This document shows positions 14,711-23,185 of a stretch of DNA of 33,353 bases, one piece after another (positions within the stretch are counted from its first letter, which is position 1; the number at the start of each line of letters is the position of its first letter). Location: the NCBI RefSeq assembly GCF_000235425.2, contig NZ_KI912267.1:964163-997515 (forward strand). Reading direction: 5' to 3'. A model generated the notes under the pieces. The model was not told the DNA's origin, made no database searches, and saw only the letters and a program-made list of their open reading frames with translations. Origin of the DNA: Pseudofrankia saprophytica (GTDB lineage Bacteria > Actinomycetota > Actinomycetes > Frankiales > Frankiaceae). Both the position numbers and the translations under genes were made by a program.

Positions 14711-15766
14711 ATGCCACCACGACGCCCGATTGCCCTGGCGCGCGCCGCCCGCCTCGCCCATGCCCAGCGGCCGAGCTCCGCCACGGTCCGAGGCGCCGGG
14801 TTACTGGTCACCGCGCTCGCCGTCGCGCTCGCCGGCGGCGCGGCCGCTGGCGGGTGGGGGCCCTATGAGGTCAGCCCCGGAGACTCGCTGTGGTCGCTGG
14901 CCGCCCGGCACGGGACCACCGTCGAGCGGATCAGGACCGTGAACGGCCTGCCCGACGACGAGCTACGGGCGGGAGAGCTGCTCTACCTCCCGGGTTCCCA
15001 TTCCGGGGCGGCGGAGACGGCCCAGCCGCGGATGGCCGGGGGTTGTGCGTCCTGGTCGCCGGCGGGGGCGTGTCAGCCGGCCCCGCCACCGGGCGGGTAT
15101 GTCGTCCAGCCGGGTGAGTCGCTGTCGGTGCTGGCGGCCCGGGCGGGCCTGAGCGTCGCCGATCTCGCGGCCCGCAACGGGCTCGGCCCCGACGACGGCC
15201 TGCGGATCGGCCAGATCCTGCTGGTCACGCCCGACCCGGGTCAGGTCGGCACGCCCGCCATCACCCTCTCGGCCAGCACCTCCGCGCCCGTCCTGCCCGG
15301 TGCGTCGGGTGATGGGGTCGTGCCGGGCGTCGCGGCACCGGCGGGCCCGGTGCCGGCCCTCTCCGCCATCGGCCAGACCCAGCTGGTGATCCGGGCGGAG
15401 GCGGCCCGCCAGGGGATCGACCCGACGCTCGCGCTGGCGATCGCCTCGGTCGAGAGCGGGTTCGACCCGACGGCCGTCAGCCGGGTCGGGGCGGTCGGTG
15501 TCATGCAGCTGATGCCGCGCACCGCGCGCTGGCTGAGCACCGTGCTCGACCGTCCGGTCGACCAGTCGAACCCGGCCGACAACATCGCGGGCGGGGTGGC
15601 GTTCCTGCGATTCCTGCTGGCAGAGACGTCGGGGGATGTTCCTACGACGGTCGGCAGTTATTACCAGGGCCTTGACTCGGTGCGACGGTACGGTTTCTTT
15701 CCGGACACCCAGGAGTATGTCGGTAAGGTGATCGCGAGGCGGGCGCACTTCACCGCAGCCCCCTAA
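14711..15766 (+). CDS. Secreted LysM lytic transglycosylase (SLT domain)
   Basis: 351 residues. A basic N-terminus leads to a hydrophobic segment (GAGLLVTALAVALAGGAAAG) acting as signal peptide or anchor. Two LysM domains follow: YEVSPGDSLWSLAARHGTTV near residue 52 and YVVQPGESLSVLAARAGLSV near residue 132. After an Ala/Pro-rich linker comes an SLT lytic transglycosylase domain with the catalytic Glu in AIASVESGFDP, then GAVGVMQLMPRTARWL and the Ala-Asn-Ile-X-Gly-like DNIAGGVAFL. It binds peptidoglycan and cleaves the glycan strand outside the membrane. GGAGGAAG lies seven bases before the ATG; the frame extends 23 codons upstream without support. The stop is only 15 bases from the PASTA kinase start, linking two cell-wall functions. 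Confidence 0.9.
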   Translation: MPPRRPIALARAARLAHAQRPSSATVRGAGLLVTALAVALAGGAAAGGWGPYEVSPGDSLWSLAARHGTTVERIRTVNGLPDDELRAGELLYLPGSHSGAAETAQPRMAGGCASWSPAGACQPAPPPGGYVVQPGESLSVLAARAGLSVADLAARNGLGPDDGLRIGQILLVTPDPGQVGTPAITLSASTSAPVLPGASGDGVVPGVAAPAGPVPALSAIGQTQLVIRAEAARQGIDPTLALAIASVESGFDPTAVSRVGAVGVMQLMPRTARWLSTVLDRPVDQSNPADNIAGGVAFLRFLLAETSGDVPTTVGSYYQGLDSVRRYGFFPDTQEYVGKVIARRAHFTAAP

Positions 15767-15769
15767 TCG

Positions 15770-15781
15770 TAAACTGTCGGC
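15770..15781 (+). promoter_or_regulatory. Possible leaderless promoter of the PASTA kinase
   Basis: TAAACT at 15770-15775 is placed so that transcription would start exactly at the G of the GTG at 15782. No Shine-Dalgarno sequence precedes that GTG. No clear -35 box is visible, so this is a candidate only. Confidence 0.4.
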
Positions 15782-17821
15782 GTGGATGCCACGGTCGCGG
15801 ACCCCGTCATCGGTCGCCTGCTGGACGGCCGGTACACCGCGCAGGAGCGGCTGGCCGTCGGCGGCATGGCGAGTGTCTACATCGCGCACGACAACCGGCT
15901 GGACCGGATGGTCGCCCTGAAGGTGATGCATCCGAACCTCATGCACGAGCCGGACTTCGTCGCACGGTTCCACCGGGAGGCCCGGGCAGTCGCCAAGCTG
16001 AACTCCCCGCGGGTCGTGCAGGTCATGGACCAGGGCGCGGCCCAGACGCCGGTCGGGGTCCTGAACTACCTGGTCATGGAGCTGGTACGCGGCAGGTCGT
16101 TGCGCCAGCACCTGGGCACACACGGGCGGCTCGCGCCCTACGAGGCCATAGACATCATGGAGGCCATCGCCGAGGCGCTGGCCGCCGCGCACCTGGCCGG
16201 CATCATTCACCGCGACATCAAGCCGGAGAACATCCTGCTAGGTGACGATGGCCAGGTGAAGGTCGCGGACTTCGGCCTCGCCCGCCCCATCAGCCAGCCG
16301 ACGGCCGCGCTGACCCAGGGCGTGGTCATGGGGACCGTCGGGTATCTCGCGCCCGAGCAGGTCACCCACGGCGTCGCGGACTATCGCAGCGACGTGTACG
16401 CGGCCGGTGTCGTGCTGTTCGAGATGCTCACCGGCCAGCTGCCGCACACCGGCGCCACCCCGATGTCGGTCGCCTACCAGTCGGTCCACAGCGAGATCCC
16501 CGCACCGTCGACCATCGCGGGCGGCATCGAGCCCGAGCTCGACCACCTCGTGCTGCGGGCCACCGCCCGCCGGCCCGACGAGCGCCCGTCGGACGGCGTG
16601 GCGCTGCTCGACGAGGTACGCCGCGTGGTGCCCCTGATCGCCGACTCCGGCCCCGCCGGGCCAGGCTCGGCCGGGCCCGCGGTGCCTCCCTACCTGGCCG
16701 ACTACCCGCCCAGTCCGGCGCCGGCGGGCCGTTACACGCCCACCCGGGTCGAGCACCGTCCCGGCGAGGACGAGCTCGGCGGCTACCTCGACACGCCGGC
16801 CTACTCTCCCGAGCCGGCCGGGCGCGGCGGCGGCCACCGCGCCGCCCCCGGCGGCCGAGGAGACGCGCCCGGCTACGGGAACCAGCCGACCGGCCACCGC
16901 GGCGCCGGGGGCTTCCGCCCGCCGGCGTGGGCGTACGCGGTGCTTGCCGTGGTGGTCGTGCTGATCCTCCTGATCGTCGGAATCAAGGCGATGGTGGGCG
17001 GCGGTGGCGGCACCGAGGTACCTCTGCTGACGGGGCTGACCAAGGCGGACGCCGAGGCCGAGCTGAGGTCCGACGGCCTGAAGTGGACCTACGGATCGCC
17101 CGTCCACAGCTCGACCATCCCCAAAGACAAGGTCGCCGACTACTCGCCCAACGGCAGCACCAAGGTCGACCCCGGCGACACCGTCACGATCATCCTGTCG
17201 CTCGGGCCCGAGCAGATCTCCATCCCCGACCTGAAGGGCAAGTCGCAGGCGGACGCGCAGGCCGAGCTCCAGTCGACGAACCTCGGGTTCGCCGGCCTGC
17301 GGCAACAGCCCAGCGACGACGTCGACAAGAACAAGATCATCGGGACTGACCCGGCGGCGGGCACCAAGGTCGATCCCGGCACCCAGGTCACCCTGCTGGT
17401 CAGCAGCGGCCCGGCCGCCCGGACCGTCCCCGACGACCTCGTCGGCAAGTCCTACGACGACGCGAAGGCCGAGTTGGAAGCGCTCGGGTTCACCGTCCAG
17501 AAGGACATCGACACCAGCGGCGCGTTCGACAAGGACAAGGTCGCGCGTACCTCACCGGACCCAGGTCAGCAGGTCAACCCAGGCGGCACCATCACGCTGT
17601 TCGTCTCGGCCGTCGACGGTGGCGGCGACGGCTCTGGCGTCATGGTCACGGTCCCGAACCTCAGAGGGAAGTCGGCCGACCAGGCGCAGTCGATCCTCCA
17701 GGAGGCCGGGCTCCAGGCCGACTTCCAGAACTGGTTCTTCGGGAGGAAGGTCAAGTCGACCAACCCACCCGCCGGCACCCGAGTCGAGCAGGGCACGACC
17801 ATCCACGTCGTACTGGGCTGA
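15782..17821 (+). CDS. pknL: Transmembrane Ser/Thr protein kinase with four PASTA domains (PknL-like)
   Basis: 679 residues. The cytoplasmic kinase domain spans about 17-285, with glycine-rich loop VGGMASVY, Lys47, HRDIKPEN with catalytic Asp145, DFG from Asp163, activation-loop threonines (TAALTQGVVMGTVGY) and APE. A Pro/Gly/Arg-rich juxtamembrane linker follows, then one membrane segment (YAVLAVVVVLILLIVGI, about 385-403). Four extracellular PASTA repeats of about 65 residues complete the protein (starting near TEVPLLTG, QISIPDLKGK, ARTVPDDLVGK and VTVPNLRGK). PASTA domains sense peptidoglycan fragments or lipid II. The neighbours support the PknL assignment: the LysM transglycosylase upstream, aroG downstream and the Rv2175c-like substrate nearby. 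M. tuberculosis PknL has the same layout. The start is a GTG. Confidence 0.9.
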   Translation: MDATVADPVIGRLLDGRYTAQERLAVGGMASVYIAHDNRLDRMVALKVMHPNLMHEPDFVARFHREARAVAKLNSPRVVQVMDQGAAQTPVGVLNYLVMELVRGRSLRQHLGTHGRLAPYEAIDIMEAIAEALAAAHLAGIIHRDIKPENILLGDDGQVKVADFGLARPISQPTAALTQGVVMGTVGYLAPEQVTHGVADYRSDVYAAGVVLFEMLTGQLPHTGATPMSVAYQSVHSEIPAPSTIAGGIEPELDHLVLRATARRPDERPSDGVALLDEVRRVVPLIADSGPAGPGSAGPAVPPYLADYPPSPAPAGRYTPTRVEHRPGEDELGGYLDTPAYSPEPAGRGGGHRAAPGGRGDAPGYGNQPTGHRGAGGFRPPAWAYAVLAVVVVLILLIVGIKAMVGGGGGTEVPLLTGLTKADAEAELRSDGLKWTYGSPVHSSTIPKDKVADYSPNGSTKVDPGDTVTIILSLGPEQISIPDLKGKSQADAQAELQSTNLGFAGLRQQPSDDVDKNKIIGTDPAAGTKVDPGTQVTLLVSSGPAARTVPDDLVGKSYDDAKAELEALGFTVQKDIDTSGAFDKDKVARTSPDPGQQVNPGGTITLFVSAVDGGGDGSGVMVTVPNLRGKSADQAQSILQEAGLQADFQNWFFGRKVKSTNPPAGTRVEQGTTIHVVLG

Positions 17822-17825
17822 GTTG

Positions 17826-18404
17826 CTGGTTCGCTCCGTGCGGGCGGCGCGCTCCGGCCCCGTACTCACGACCTCCGAAATCGGCTTCGCCGATTCCGCA
17901 GGGACCCCGTCGCTCCCACGGGACCTCCGCGCGCCGTCCTCCTGCGCTCACGGGCGCTCCGGCGACCTCGCTGCGGCCCGACCCACCTCGCTTCGCTCGT
18001 GGGCCGGGCCTCCGCGAGGCGCGCCTCCGCGCCCGCACGGTCGCCTACCGCTGAACGTCACCTACCCGAAACCGCTGTCTCGGTAGGGCCACGTCGCTTC
18101 GCTCGTGGAACGTCCGGACCTGTGCTGGTCGCGGGTTTCGTACCGACAAGGCACGAAGGCCACCCCACGAGCGAAGCGACGTGGCCCCGGGGGTTGGCCA
18201 TGGTCGAACCGTGCAAGCGTCACGCAACCGAGCTGGCGCGGAGGCGCGCCTCGCGGAGGCTTCCCTACGAGCGAAGCGAAGTAGGGAGGCCGCAGCGAGG
18301 TCGCCGCAGCGCCCGTTCGCGGAGGAGGACACGGCCCGGAGGTAGCCCGCGAGCCGCCAGGCGAGCGGGCTGCCGGAGGGCCGTGCCTGGACGGAGCGAA
18401 CCAG
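17826..18404. repeat. Large nested inverted-repeat region filling the kinase-aroG gap
   Basis: Three inverted repeats are nested around one centre. Outer: CTGGTTCGCTCCGT at 17826-17839 with its exact complement at 18391-18404, a few bases from each flanking stop codon. Middle: 17936-18033 with 18235-18330, about 97 bases and mostly identical, including perfect 26- and 18-base blocks. Inner: GGGCCACGTCGCTTCGC (from 18086, to 18108) with 18165-18187, 23 perfect pairs. The motif TCGCTTCGCTCG recurs in each arm, and a small hairpin AATCGGC/GCCGATT lies at 17878-17894. No gene is credible here; the open frames are by-products of the symmetry. It could be a giant bidirectional terminator or a non-autonomous mobile element. 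Confidence 0.85.
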
Positions 18405-18408
18405 AGAC

Positions 18409-19797
18409 TCAGCGGCGGCGGGAGCGGGCGGCCTGGAGCATCTCGGCGACGAGGAAGGCGAGCTCCAGAGCCTGGCTGGTGTTCAGGCGCGGGTCGCAGG
18501 CCGTCTCGTAGCGGCCGCCGAGGTCGGCCTCGCCGATCTTCTGGCCGCCGCCGAGGCACTCGGTGACGTCGTCGCCGGTCAGCTCGATGTGCAGGCCACC
18601 GGGGTGGGTGCCGAGCTGCTGGTGGACCTCGAAGAAGCCGAGCACCTCGTCGAGCACGTCGTCGAAGTGGCGGGTCTTCACGCCGCTCACGTCGCGGGTG
18701 TTGCCGTGCATCGGGTCACAGGCCCAGACCACCGGGTGGCCGGCGCCGTTGACCTTCTCGATGACCGGCGGCAGCGCGTCGCGGATCTTGCCGGCGCCCA
18801 TCCGGGAGATCAGGATGAGCCGGCCGGGGATGTGGTCGGGGTTGAGCCGCTCGACGATCGCGAGGACCTCGTCGGGGCTCGCCTTGGGACCGACCTTGCA
18901 GCCGATCGGGTTGCCGACCCTGGACAGGAAGTCCATGTGCGCGCCGTCGAGGTCACGGGTGCGCTCGCCGATCCAGATCATGTGGGCGGACAGGTCGTAG
19001 ACCGCGTCCGTCGCCTCCTCGACCCGCGTCAGCGCCCGTTCGTACTCCAGCAGCAGGCCCTCGTGGCTGGTGTACAGCTCGACGCCGCCGAGCTCGGCGG
19101 TGCGGTCGAGGTCGATGCCGCAGGCGGCCATGAACGCGAGCGCCCGCTCGATGTCGGTGGCCATCAGCTCGTAGCGGCGGCCGGCGGCCGAGTCGCGCAC
19201 GAACGCCTTGTTCCACTCGTGGACCTGGGACAGGCTCGAGAACCCGCCGGTCGCGAACGCGCGGATCAGGTTCAGCGCGGCGGCACTGTGGTGGTAGGCG
19301 GAGACCATCCGGGCCGGGTCCGGCCGGCGGCCCTCGGGCGTCGACTCGATGCGGTTGACCGCGTCGCCGCGGTAGGACGGCAGGCCGGTGGACGTCTCGA
19401 TGTCCGTCGAACGCGGCTTGGCGTACTGGCCGGCGATCCTGGCGACCTTCACCACCGGCGTGCTGGCACCATAGGTGAGCACGACCGCCATCTGCAGCAG
19501 CGTCTTCACCTTGTCGCGGATCTTGTTGGCGGTGTTCGCGGCGAACGTCTCCGCGCAGTCACCGCCCTGGAGCAGAAACGCCTCCCCGCGGGCGACGTCC
19601 GCGAGCCGCTCGGTGAGCGAGCGGACCTCGGGAGCCGTCACCAGCGGCGGCAGCGTGGCGAGCTCGGCATAGGCGGCCCGCAGCTCGCCCTGGTCCGGCC
19701 AGGAGGGCTGCTGCTTGGCCGACAGGGTCCGCCAGAAGTCCAGTTCCGGTCGCGGCCGCTCGAGTTCCGTCTGCCCGCCATCAGGTCCGAGGTCCAT
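18409..19797 (-). CDS. aroG: Class II DAHP synthase (3-deoxy-7-phosphoheptulonate synthase)
   Basis: 462 residues, the same length as M. tuberculosis AroG. It condenses phosphoenolpyruvate and erythrose 4-phosphate in the first shikimate step. Type II motifs are clear: FLLQGGDCAETF, STDIETSTGLPSYRGDAVN-like region, YTSHEGLLLEYE, GCKVGPKASPDE, LILISRMGAGKIRDALP, WACDPMHGNT and GLHIELTGDDVTECLGG. The ATG at 19797 starts the normal N-terminus (DLGPDG, then DFWRTLSAKQQPSWPD). A TACCCT hexamer lies on its strand about nine bases before the ATG, hinting at a near-leaderless transcript; a longer frame to 19932 is unsupported. It lies beside the PASTA kinase, as in mycobacteria, but convergent with it across a nested palindrome. 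Confidence 0.96.
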   Translation of the reverse strand: MDLGPDGGQTELERPRPELDFWRTLSAKQQPSWPDQGELRAAYAELATLPPLVTAPEVRSLTERLADVARGEAFLLQGGDCAETFAANTANKIRDKVKTLLQMAVVLTYGASTPVVKVARIAGQYAKPRSTDIETSTGLPSYRGDAVNRIESTPEGRRPDPARMVSAYHHSAAALNLIRAFATGGFSSLSQVHEWNKAFVRDSAAGRRYELMATDIERALAFMAACGIDLDRTAELGGVELYTSHEGLLLEYERALTRVEEATDAVYDLSAHMIWIGERTRDLDGAHMDFLSRVGNPIGCKVGPKASPDEVLAIVERLNPDHIPGRLILISRMGAGKIRDALPPVIEKVNGAGHPVVWACDPMHGNTRDVSGVKTRHFDDVLDEVLGFFEVHQQLGTHPGGLHIELTGDDVTECLGGGQKIGEADLGGRYETACDPRLNTSQALELAFLVAEMLQAARSRRR

Positions 19798-19887
19798 CAC
19801 CCAACCAGGGTACGGGCAGTCGACCGAACGTTTCACTCCAGTTTCCCGCGGGCCGATCGTGCGGTGGCACACAGTGACATGACACGC

Positions 19888-19928
19888 CGGCTCGCCCGCG
19901 TCGAGGGGCGCTCGACGCGGGCGAGCCG
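19888..19928. terminator. Hairpin 1 of a tandem terminator after the ABC operon
   Basis: CGGCTCGCCCGCGTCGAG at 19888-19905 pairs perfectly with 19911-19928 (18 pairs, five-base loop). It lies between the end of the substrate-binding protein gene and the start region of aroG, both on the minus strand, and would stop read-through into aroG. Confidence 0.65.
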
Positions 19929-19949
19929 CCATCCCAACCGCCCTGGTGG

Positions 19950-19992
19950 GCGGTCGCCGGGGTGGGCGCTGCCTGCCCGCCCCGGCGACCGC
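19950..19992. terminator. Hairpin 2, adjacent to the substrate-binding protein stop
   Basis: GCGGTCGCCGGGGTGGGC at 19950-19967 pairs with 19975-19992 (18 pairs, one G-T, seven-base loop). It begins one base after the stop codon on the minus strand and is the likely terminator of the dioxygenase-ABC operon. Confidence 0.75.
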
Positions 19993-19993
19993 A

Positions 19994-21139
19994 CTAGTTC
20001 AACGGGCCGTTGACCCAGGTCATGAGCGCGCTGTTGGCCCGCAGCTTCTGGAACCACTCCTCGGCGTTCGCCACCTCGGCGGGGTCGTAGCCGGCGGGCG
20101 GTGCCGGCGAGCTCTGCTCGATGTCGAGCGTGACCTCGTTGCGCCAGTAGAACGGGCTGGCCGCCGCGAACACCTTCGAGGTCAGGTCCTCCGGCGTCAG
20201 GAAGTCCGTGAACTGGGTGGCGAGGAGCTTCACCTGGTCCACCGGCAGGCTCCCGGACGAGGCGGTGTTCACCAGATCGGTGAGCTTGGGCGCCGCGCTG
20301 TCGAGGTTGCCGTCGATGTACCGGGAGGTCTTCAGGACGATGGCGAGGACCTTGAGCGCCAGCTCAGGGTTCTTGTCCAGCCAGGACTGGCTGGTCGTCC
20401 AGGTGTCGTAGGCGAGGCCGGCCGGGCCGAGCACCTCGTAGCCGCCAACGTTCACGTAGTCCTTCGGGTGGTCCAGCAGCAGCGCGCTCTGGATCGGCAG
20501 GCTGCCGGTGTAGTAGTCGCCCTCCCCGCTCTGGAAGGCGGCCGCGGCCTTGGCGTCGTCGGCGAAGTTGTTGACCTTGATCGACGTCGGGTCGATGCCC
20601 GCCGCCTGCAGGCCGGCCGCGATCGGCGCGAGGTTCTGCGAGCCGACGATGTCGAAGGTCTTGCCGACCCACGACTTCAGGACCGCCGTCTTCGCCGCTT
20701 CGGGCGTGGAGCCCCCCGCGACGAGATCGGAGTACACCGGCGGGCCGTCCTCCGTCCGCCCGACGAGGAAGAAGCCGAGGAACTGGTCGCGAATGATGTA
20801 GTTGCGCAGTGTCGGCGCGGTCTTCGCCAGCGGCACCAGGCCGCGGATCGTGCCCGCTCCCACATCCAGCTGGCCGGTCTGGATGGCCTGGTAGATGGCG
20901 TCGTTGGACGGCAGCGTCTTGAAGTCGAACCTGATGCCCTGCTCGGTGGCGAAGCCCAGCTGCTGCGCGAGCGGGAGCGTCTGGTTGTCGAGGAACGGGC
21001 CGATGCCGACCTTGACGGTCGTCAGGCCCGGCCCGGACGAGTCATCGGATGACGACGACGAGCAGGCCCCGAGAGCCACGGCCAGGAGGGCGGCGACGGC
21101 GACGGCTCCCCTACGCGGGCGCCACGGTCTTCTTGACAT
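19994..21139 (-). CDS. ABC transporter substrate-binding lipoprotein (nitrate/sulfonate/taurine type)
   Basis: 381 residues with a lipoprotein signal: basic start, AVAALLAVAL and lipobox LGAC, then a Ser-rich spacer. The mature part follows the SsuA/TauA/NMT1-like pattern: VKVGIGPFLDNQTLPLAQQL, FDFKTLPSNDAIYQAIQTGQ and LDVGAGTIRG. It would capture a small organic anion outside the membrane and deliver it to the permease. The ATG is preceded by AAGGAG at five to six bases within an unusually A-rich leader. A 186-base gap separates it from the permease gene, so it may also be made from its own transcript. Two terminator hairpins follow the stop. The ligand is unknown. Confidence 0.88.
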   Translation of the reverse strand: MSRRPWRPRRGAVAVAALLAVALGACSSSSSDDSSGPGLTTVKVGIGPFLDNQTLPLAQQLGFATEQGIRFDFKTLPSNDAIYQAIQTGQLDVGAGTIRGLVPLAKTAPTLRNYIIRDQFLGFFLVGRTEDGPPVYSDLVAGGSTPEAAKTAVLKSWVGKTFDIVGSQNLAPIAAGLQAAGIDPTSIKVNNFADDAKAAAAFQSGEGDYYTGSLPIQSALLLDHPKDYVNVGGYEVLGPAGLAYDTWTTSQSWLDKNPELALKVLAIVLKTSRYIDGNLDSAAPKLTDLVNTASSGSLPVDQVKLLATQFTDFLTPEDLTSKVFAAASPFYWRNEVTLDIEQSSPAPPAGYDPAEVANAEEWFQKLRANSALMTWVNGPLN

Positions 21140-21325
21140 TTTTTCTCCTTTTCTTTCCTACTTTTTCGGTCTGTTTTGGGCAGGAGAGAGCCGCCCTGGG
21201 GCAGGCTGGGGGCAGGGTGGAACTCGGCGCCGCGGCGGCGGCGTGAGCCGTGCGGACCTATCGAGGGCGCGGTCGTACGCCACGGGCCGGCGCGATGTCC
21301 CGCCGGCTGGTTGGCCGCGGGTTTC

Positions 21326-22351
21326 CTAGTTCCCGCGGAAGGCCGCGTCCGCGGCGGCGGACTGCTGTTCCCGGGTGGTCCAGCCGGTGAGTGGCCGTTC
21401 CACGAGCACGATGACGCGGTCGAGGACGGTGGCGAGCAGCCCATAGAGGACGACGACGACCAGGATGCCGGCGGTGTCGATGTACTGCTCGCGCGTCATC
21501 ATCAGGTAGCCCAGGCCGTTCTGGGACCCGATCAGCTCGGCCGCGACGTCGAGGCCCCAGGCCGCCACCGCCGAGAAACGCACCGCGCCGAGCAGGTGCG
21601 GGAAGATGCTCGGCACCACGATCGTGCGGTAGATGGCCCGGCGGGACGCTCCCATGGTCGCGGCGGCGCGGATATGCGTGGGGCTGACATTGCGCACGGC
21701 GTCGAGCGTCGTCACGCTCAGCACAACACTCGTCCCCATCGTGATCAGCGCGATCTGCGGCCCTCGGCCTATTCCGAACCACAGGAGAAACAGCGGGATC
21801 AGGGCGAACACCGGCGCCGGCCGGATGAAGTCGAGGACACCGCCGAACAGGTCACGCAACATCCGTGAGTACGCGAACACGAGGCCCATGCCGACGCCCA
21901 GCACAAGCCCCAGGCCATATCCGGTGAGCGTCATCCCGACGCTGGTGACAAGTGCCCCGGGCAGGGCGGCCCGCATGTCGACGAACGCGGACCACAGGGC
22001 CGACGGCGTCGGTAGATAGATCGCGCGGACGAGCCCGCCGTAGGAGACCGCGCACCAGGCCGCGACGAGCAGCGCGGGGACCAGCGAGCGGATGGCGACG
22101 CGGCGAGCCAGCCGGCGCGCGGCTCGCCCGATCCGCGACGCGGCGACCTCGGCGCCGGCTGGTCGCGACGCATCCGCCGCGGCGAGCGTCGGCGCGGTCC
22201 GCCGCGCCTCCGTGACCGGCAGGGCCGTGGCGGCCGTGGCGGCCGGCGGCCCGGCCGATGCCGCCGCCGGAGCCGTCGTCGCCGCCGCGGTCACGGCCGC
22301 GGCCGTCACCTGAGCCTGAGCCGGAGCTGCTGAGGCAGTGGGTACCGTCAC
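21326..22351 (-). CDS. ABC transporter permease (SsuC/TauC type)
   Basis: 341 residues. After about 70 residues of Ala/Thr/Pro-rich low-complexity sequence with no membrane segment comes a standard BPD_transp_1 permease with about six membrane helices. The cytoplasmic EAA loop, which docks on the ATPase, reads RAAATMGASRRAIYRTIVVP. It forms the channel of the transporter with the adjacent ATPase and binding protein. The GTG at 22351 overlaps the ATPase stop by four bases, so the extension seems to be translated, though internal GTG codons a few residues on are possible starts. The extension is longer than usual for the family and may be an actinobacterial embellishment. Confidence 0.88.
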   Translation of the reverse strand: MTVPTASAAPAQAQVTAAAVTAAATTAPAAASAGPPAATAATALPVTEARRTAPTLAAADASRPAGAEVAASRIGRAARRLARRVAIRSLVPALLVAAWCAVSYGGLVRAIYLPTPSALWSAFVDMRAALPGALVTSVGMTLTGYGLGLVLGVGMGLVFAYSRMLRDLFGGVLDFIRPAPVFALIPLFLLWFGIGRGPQIALITMGTSVVLSVTTLDAVRNVSPTHIRAAATMGASRRAIYRTIVVPSIFPHLLGAVRFSAVAAWGLDVAAELIGSQNGLGYLMMTREQYIDTAGILVVVVLYGLLATVLDRVIVLVERPLTGWTTREQQSAAADAAFRGN

Positions 22352-23184
22352 GGCGCACCCGTCTCGTTGGCCGCCGCTTCCGCGGCCTCGACGAGCTGCC
22401 CGAGCACTCGGCGCAGCTCCTGGAAGGCGGGCGTCAGCTTCAGCTCCGGGGGGCGCGGCCGCGGCAGTGGTATCGCCAGCGTGTCGGCGACCCGGCCCGG
22501 ATGGGGGGCGAGCACGACCACCCGGTCGGACACGTAGATCGCCTCCTCAAGGTCATGGGTGACGAACAGGACCGTCATCCGCGACCGCTCGAAGATCTCG
22601 TCGAACTCGGTCTGCAACCGCTGCTTGGTCATCATGTCGAGCGCGCCGTAGGGCTCGTCCATGAGCAGCACCGGCGGGTCGACGGCGAGCGCGCGGGCAA
22701 TGTCGACCCGTTTGCGCATGCCACCGGACAGCTGCCGCGGCCACAGACCGGCGCTGGCCCGCAGTCCGACCAGGCCCAGTGCCTCGTCGACCAGTCGCTC
22801 CCGCTGCCGGCGTGGCACGCCGCGGACCTTGAGGCCGTATGCGACATTCGTCCGGACGCGCATCCACGGGAAGACCGCGTCGTCCTGGAATACCATCGCG
22901 CGCTCCGGCCCGGTCCCGGTGACGGCCCGGCCGTCGTACCGGACCTCGCCGCGCTCCGGCCGGACGAATCCCGCCACGGCGCCGAGCAACGTGGTCTTGC
23001 CGCAGCCGGACGGGCCGACCAGCGCGACGAACTCGTGTGGCTCCACGGCCAGGTCGATGTCGGCCAGGATCGTCCGCCCGCCGAGCCGGACGTGCAGCGA
23101 GCTCAGCTCCAGGCGTCCCGCGGGCGCGGCCGTCGAGCCCGCAGCCGGCGGGCCGGTGTCCAGCGGGCCCGGTACGCGGCTCAT
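22348..23184 (-). CDS. ABC transporter ATP-binding protein (SsuB/TauB type)
   Basis: 278 residues with all ATPase motifs: Walker A GPSGCGKTT, Q-loop VFQDDAVFPW, signature LSGGMRKRVDIARA, Walker B VLLMDEP with D-loop GALD, and switch His in FVTHDLEEA. It powers import of the substrate taken up by this operon's binding protein. The ATG lies one base after the dioxygenase stop and its own stop overlaps the permease start, so translation of the operon is tightly coupled. The signature has Met-Arg in place of the usual Gln-Gln or Met-Arg/Gln variants, as seen in nitrate/taurine ATPases. Confidence 0.92.
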   Translation of the reverse strand: MSRVPGPLDTGPPAAGSTAAPAGRLELSSLHVRLGGRTILADIDLAVEPHEFVALVGPSGCGKTTLLGAVAGFVRPERGEVRYDGRAVTGTGPERAMVFQDDAVFPWMRVRTNVAYGLKVRGVPRRQRERLVDEALGLVGLRASAGLWPRQLSGGMRKRVDIARALAVDPPVLLMDEPYGALDMMTKQRLQTEFDEIFERSRMTVLFVTHDLEEAIYVSDRVVVLAPHPGRVADTLAIPLPRPRPPELKLTPAFQELRRVLGQLVEAAEAAANETGAP

Positions 23185-23185
23185 G

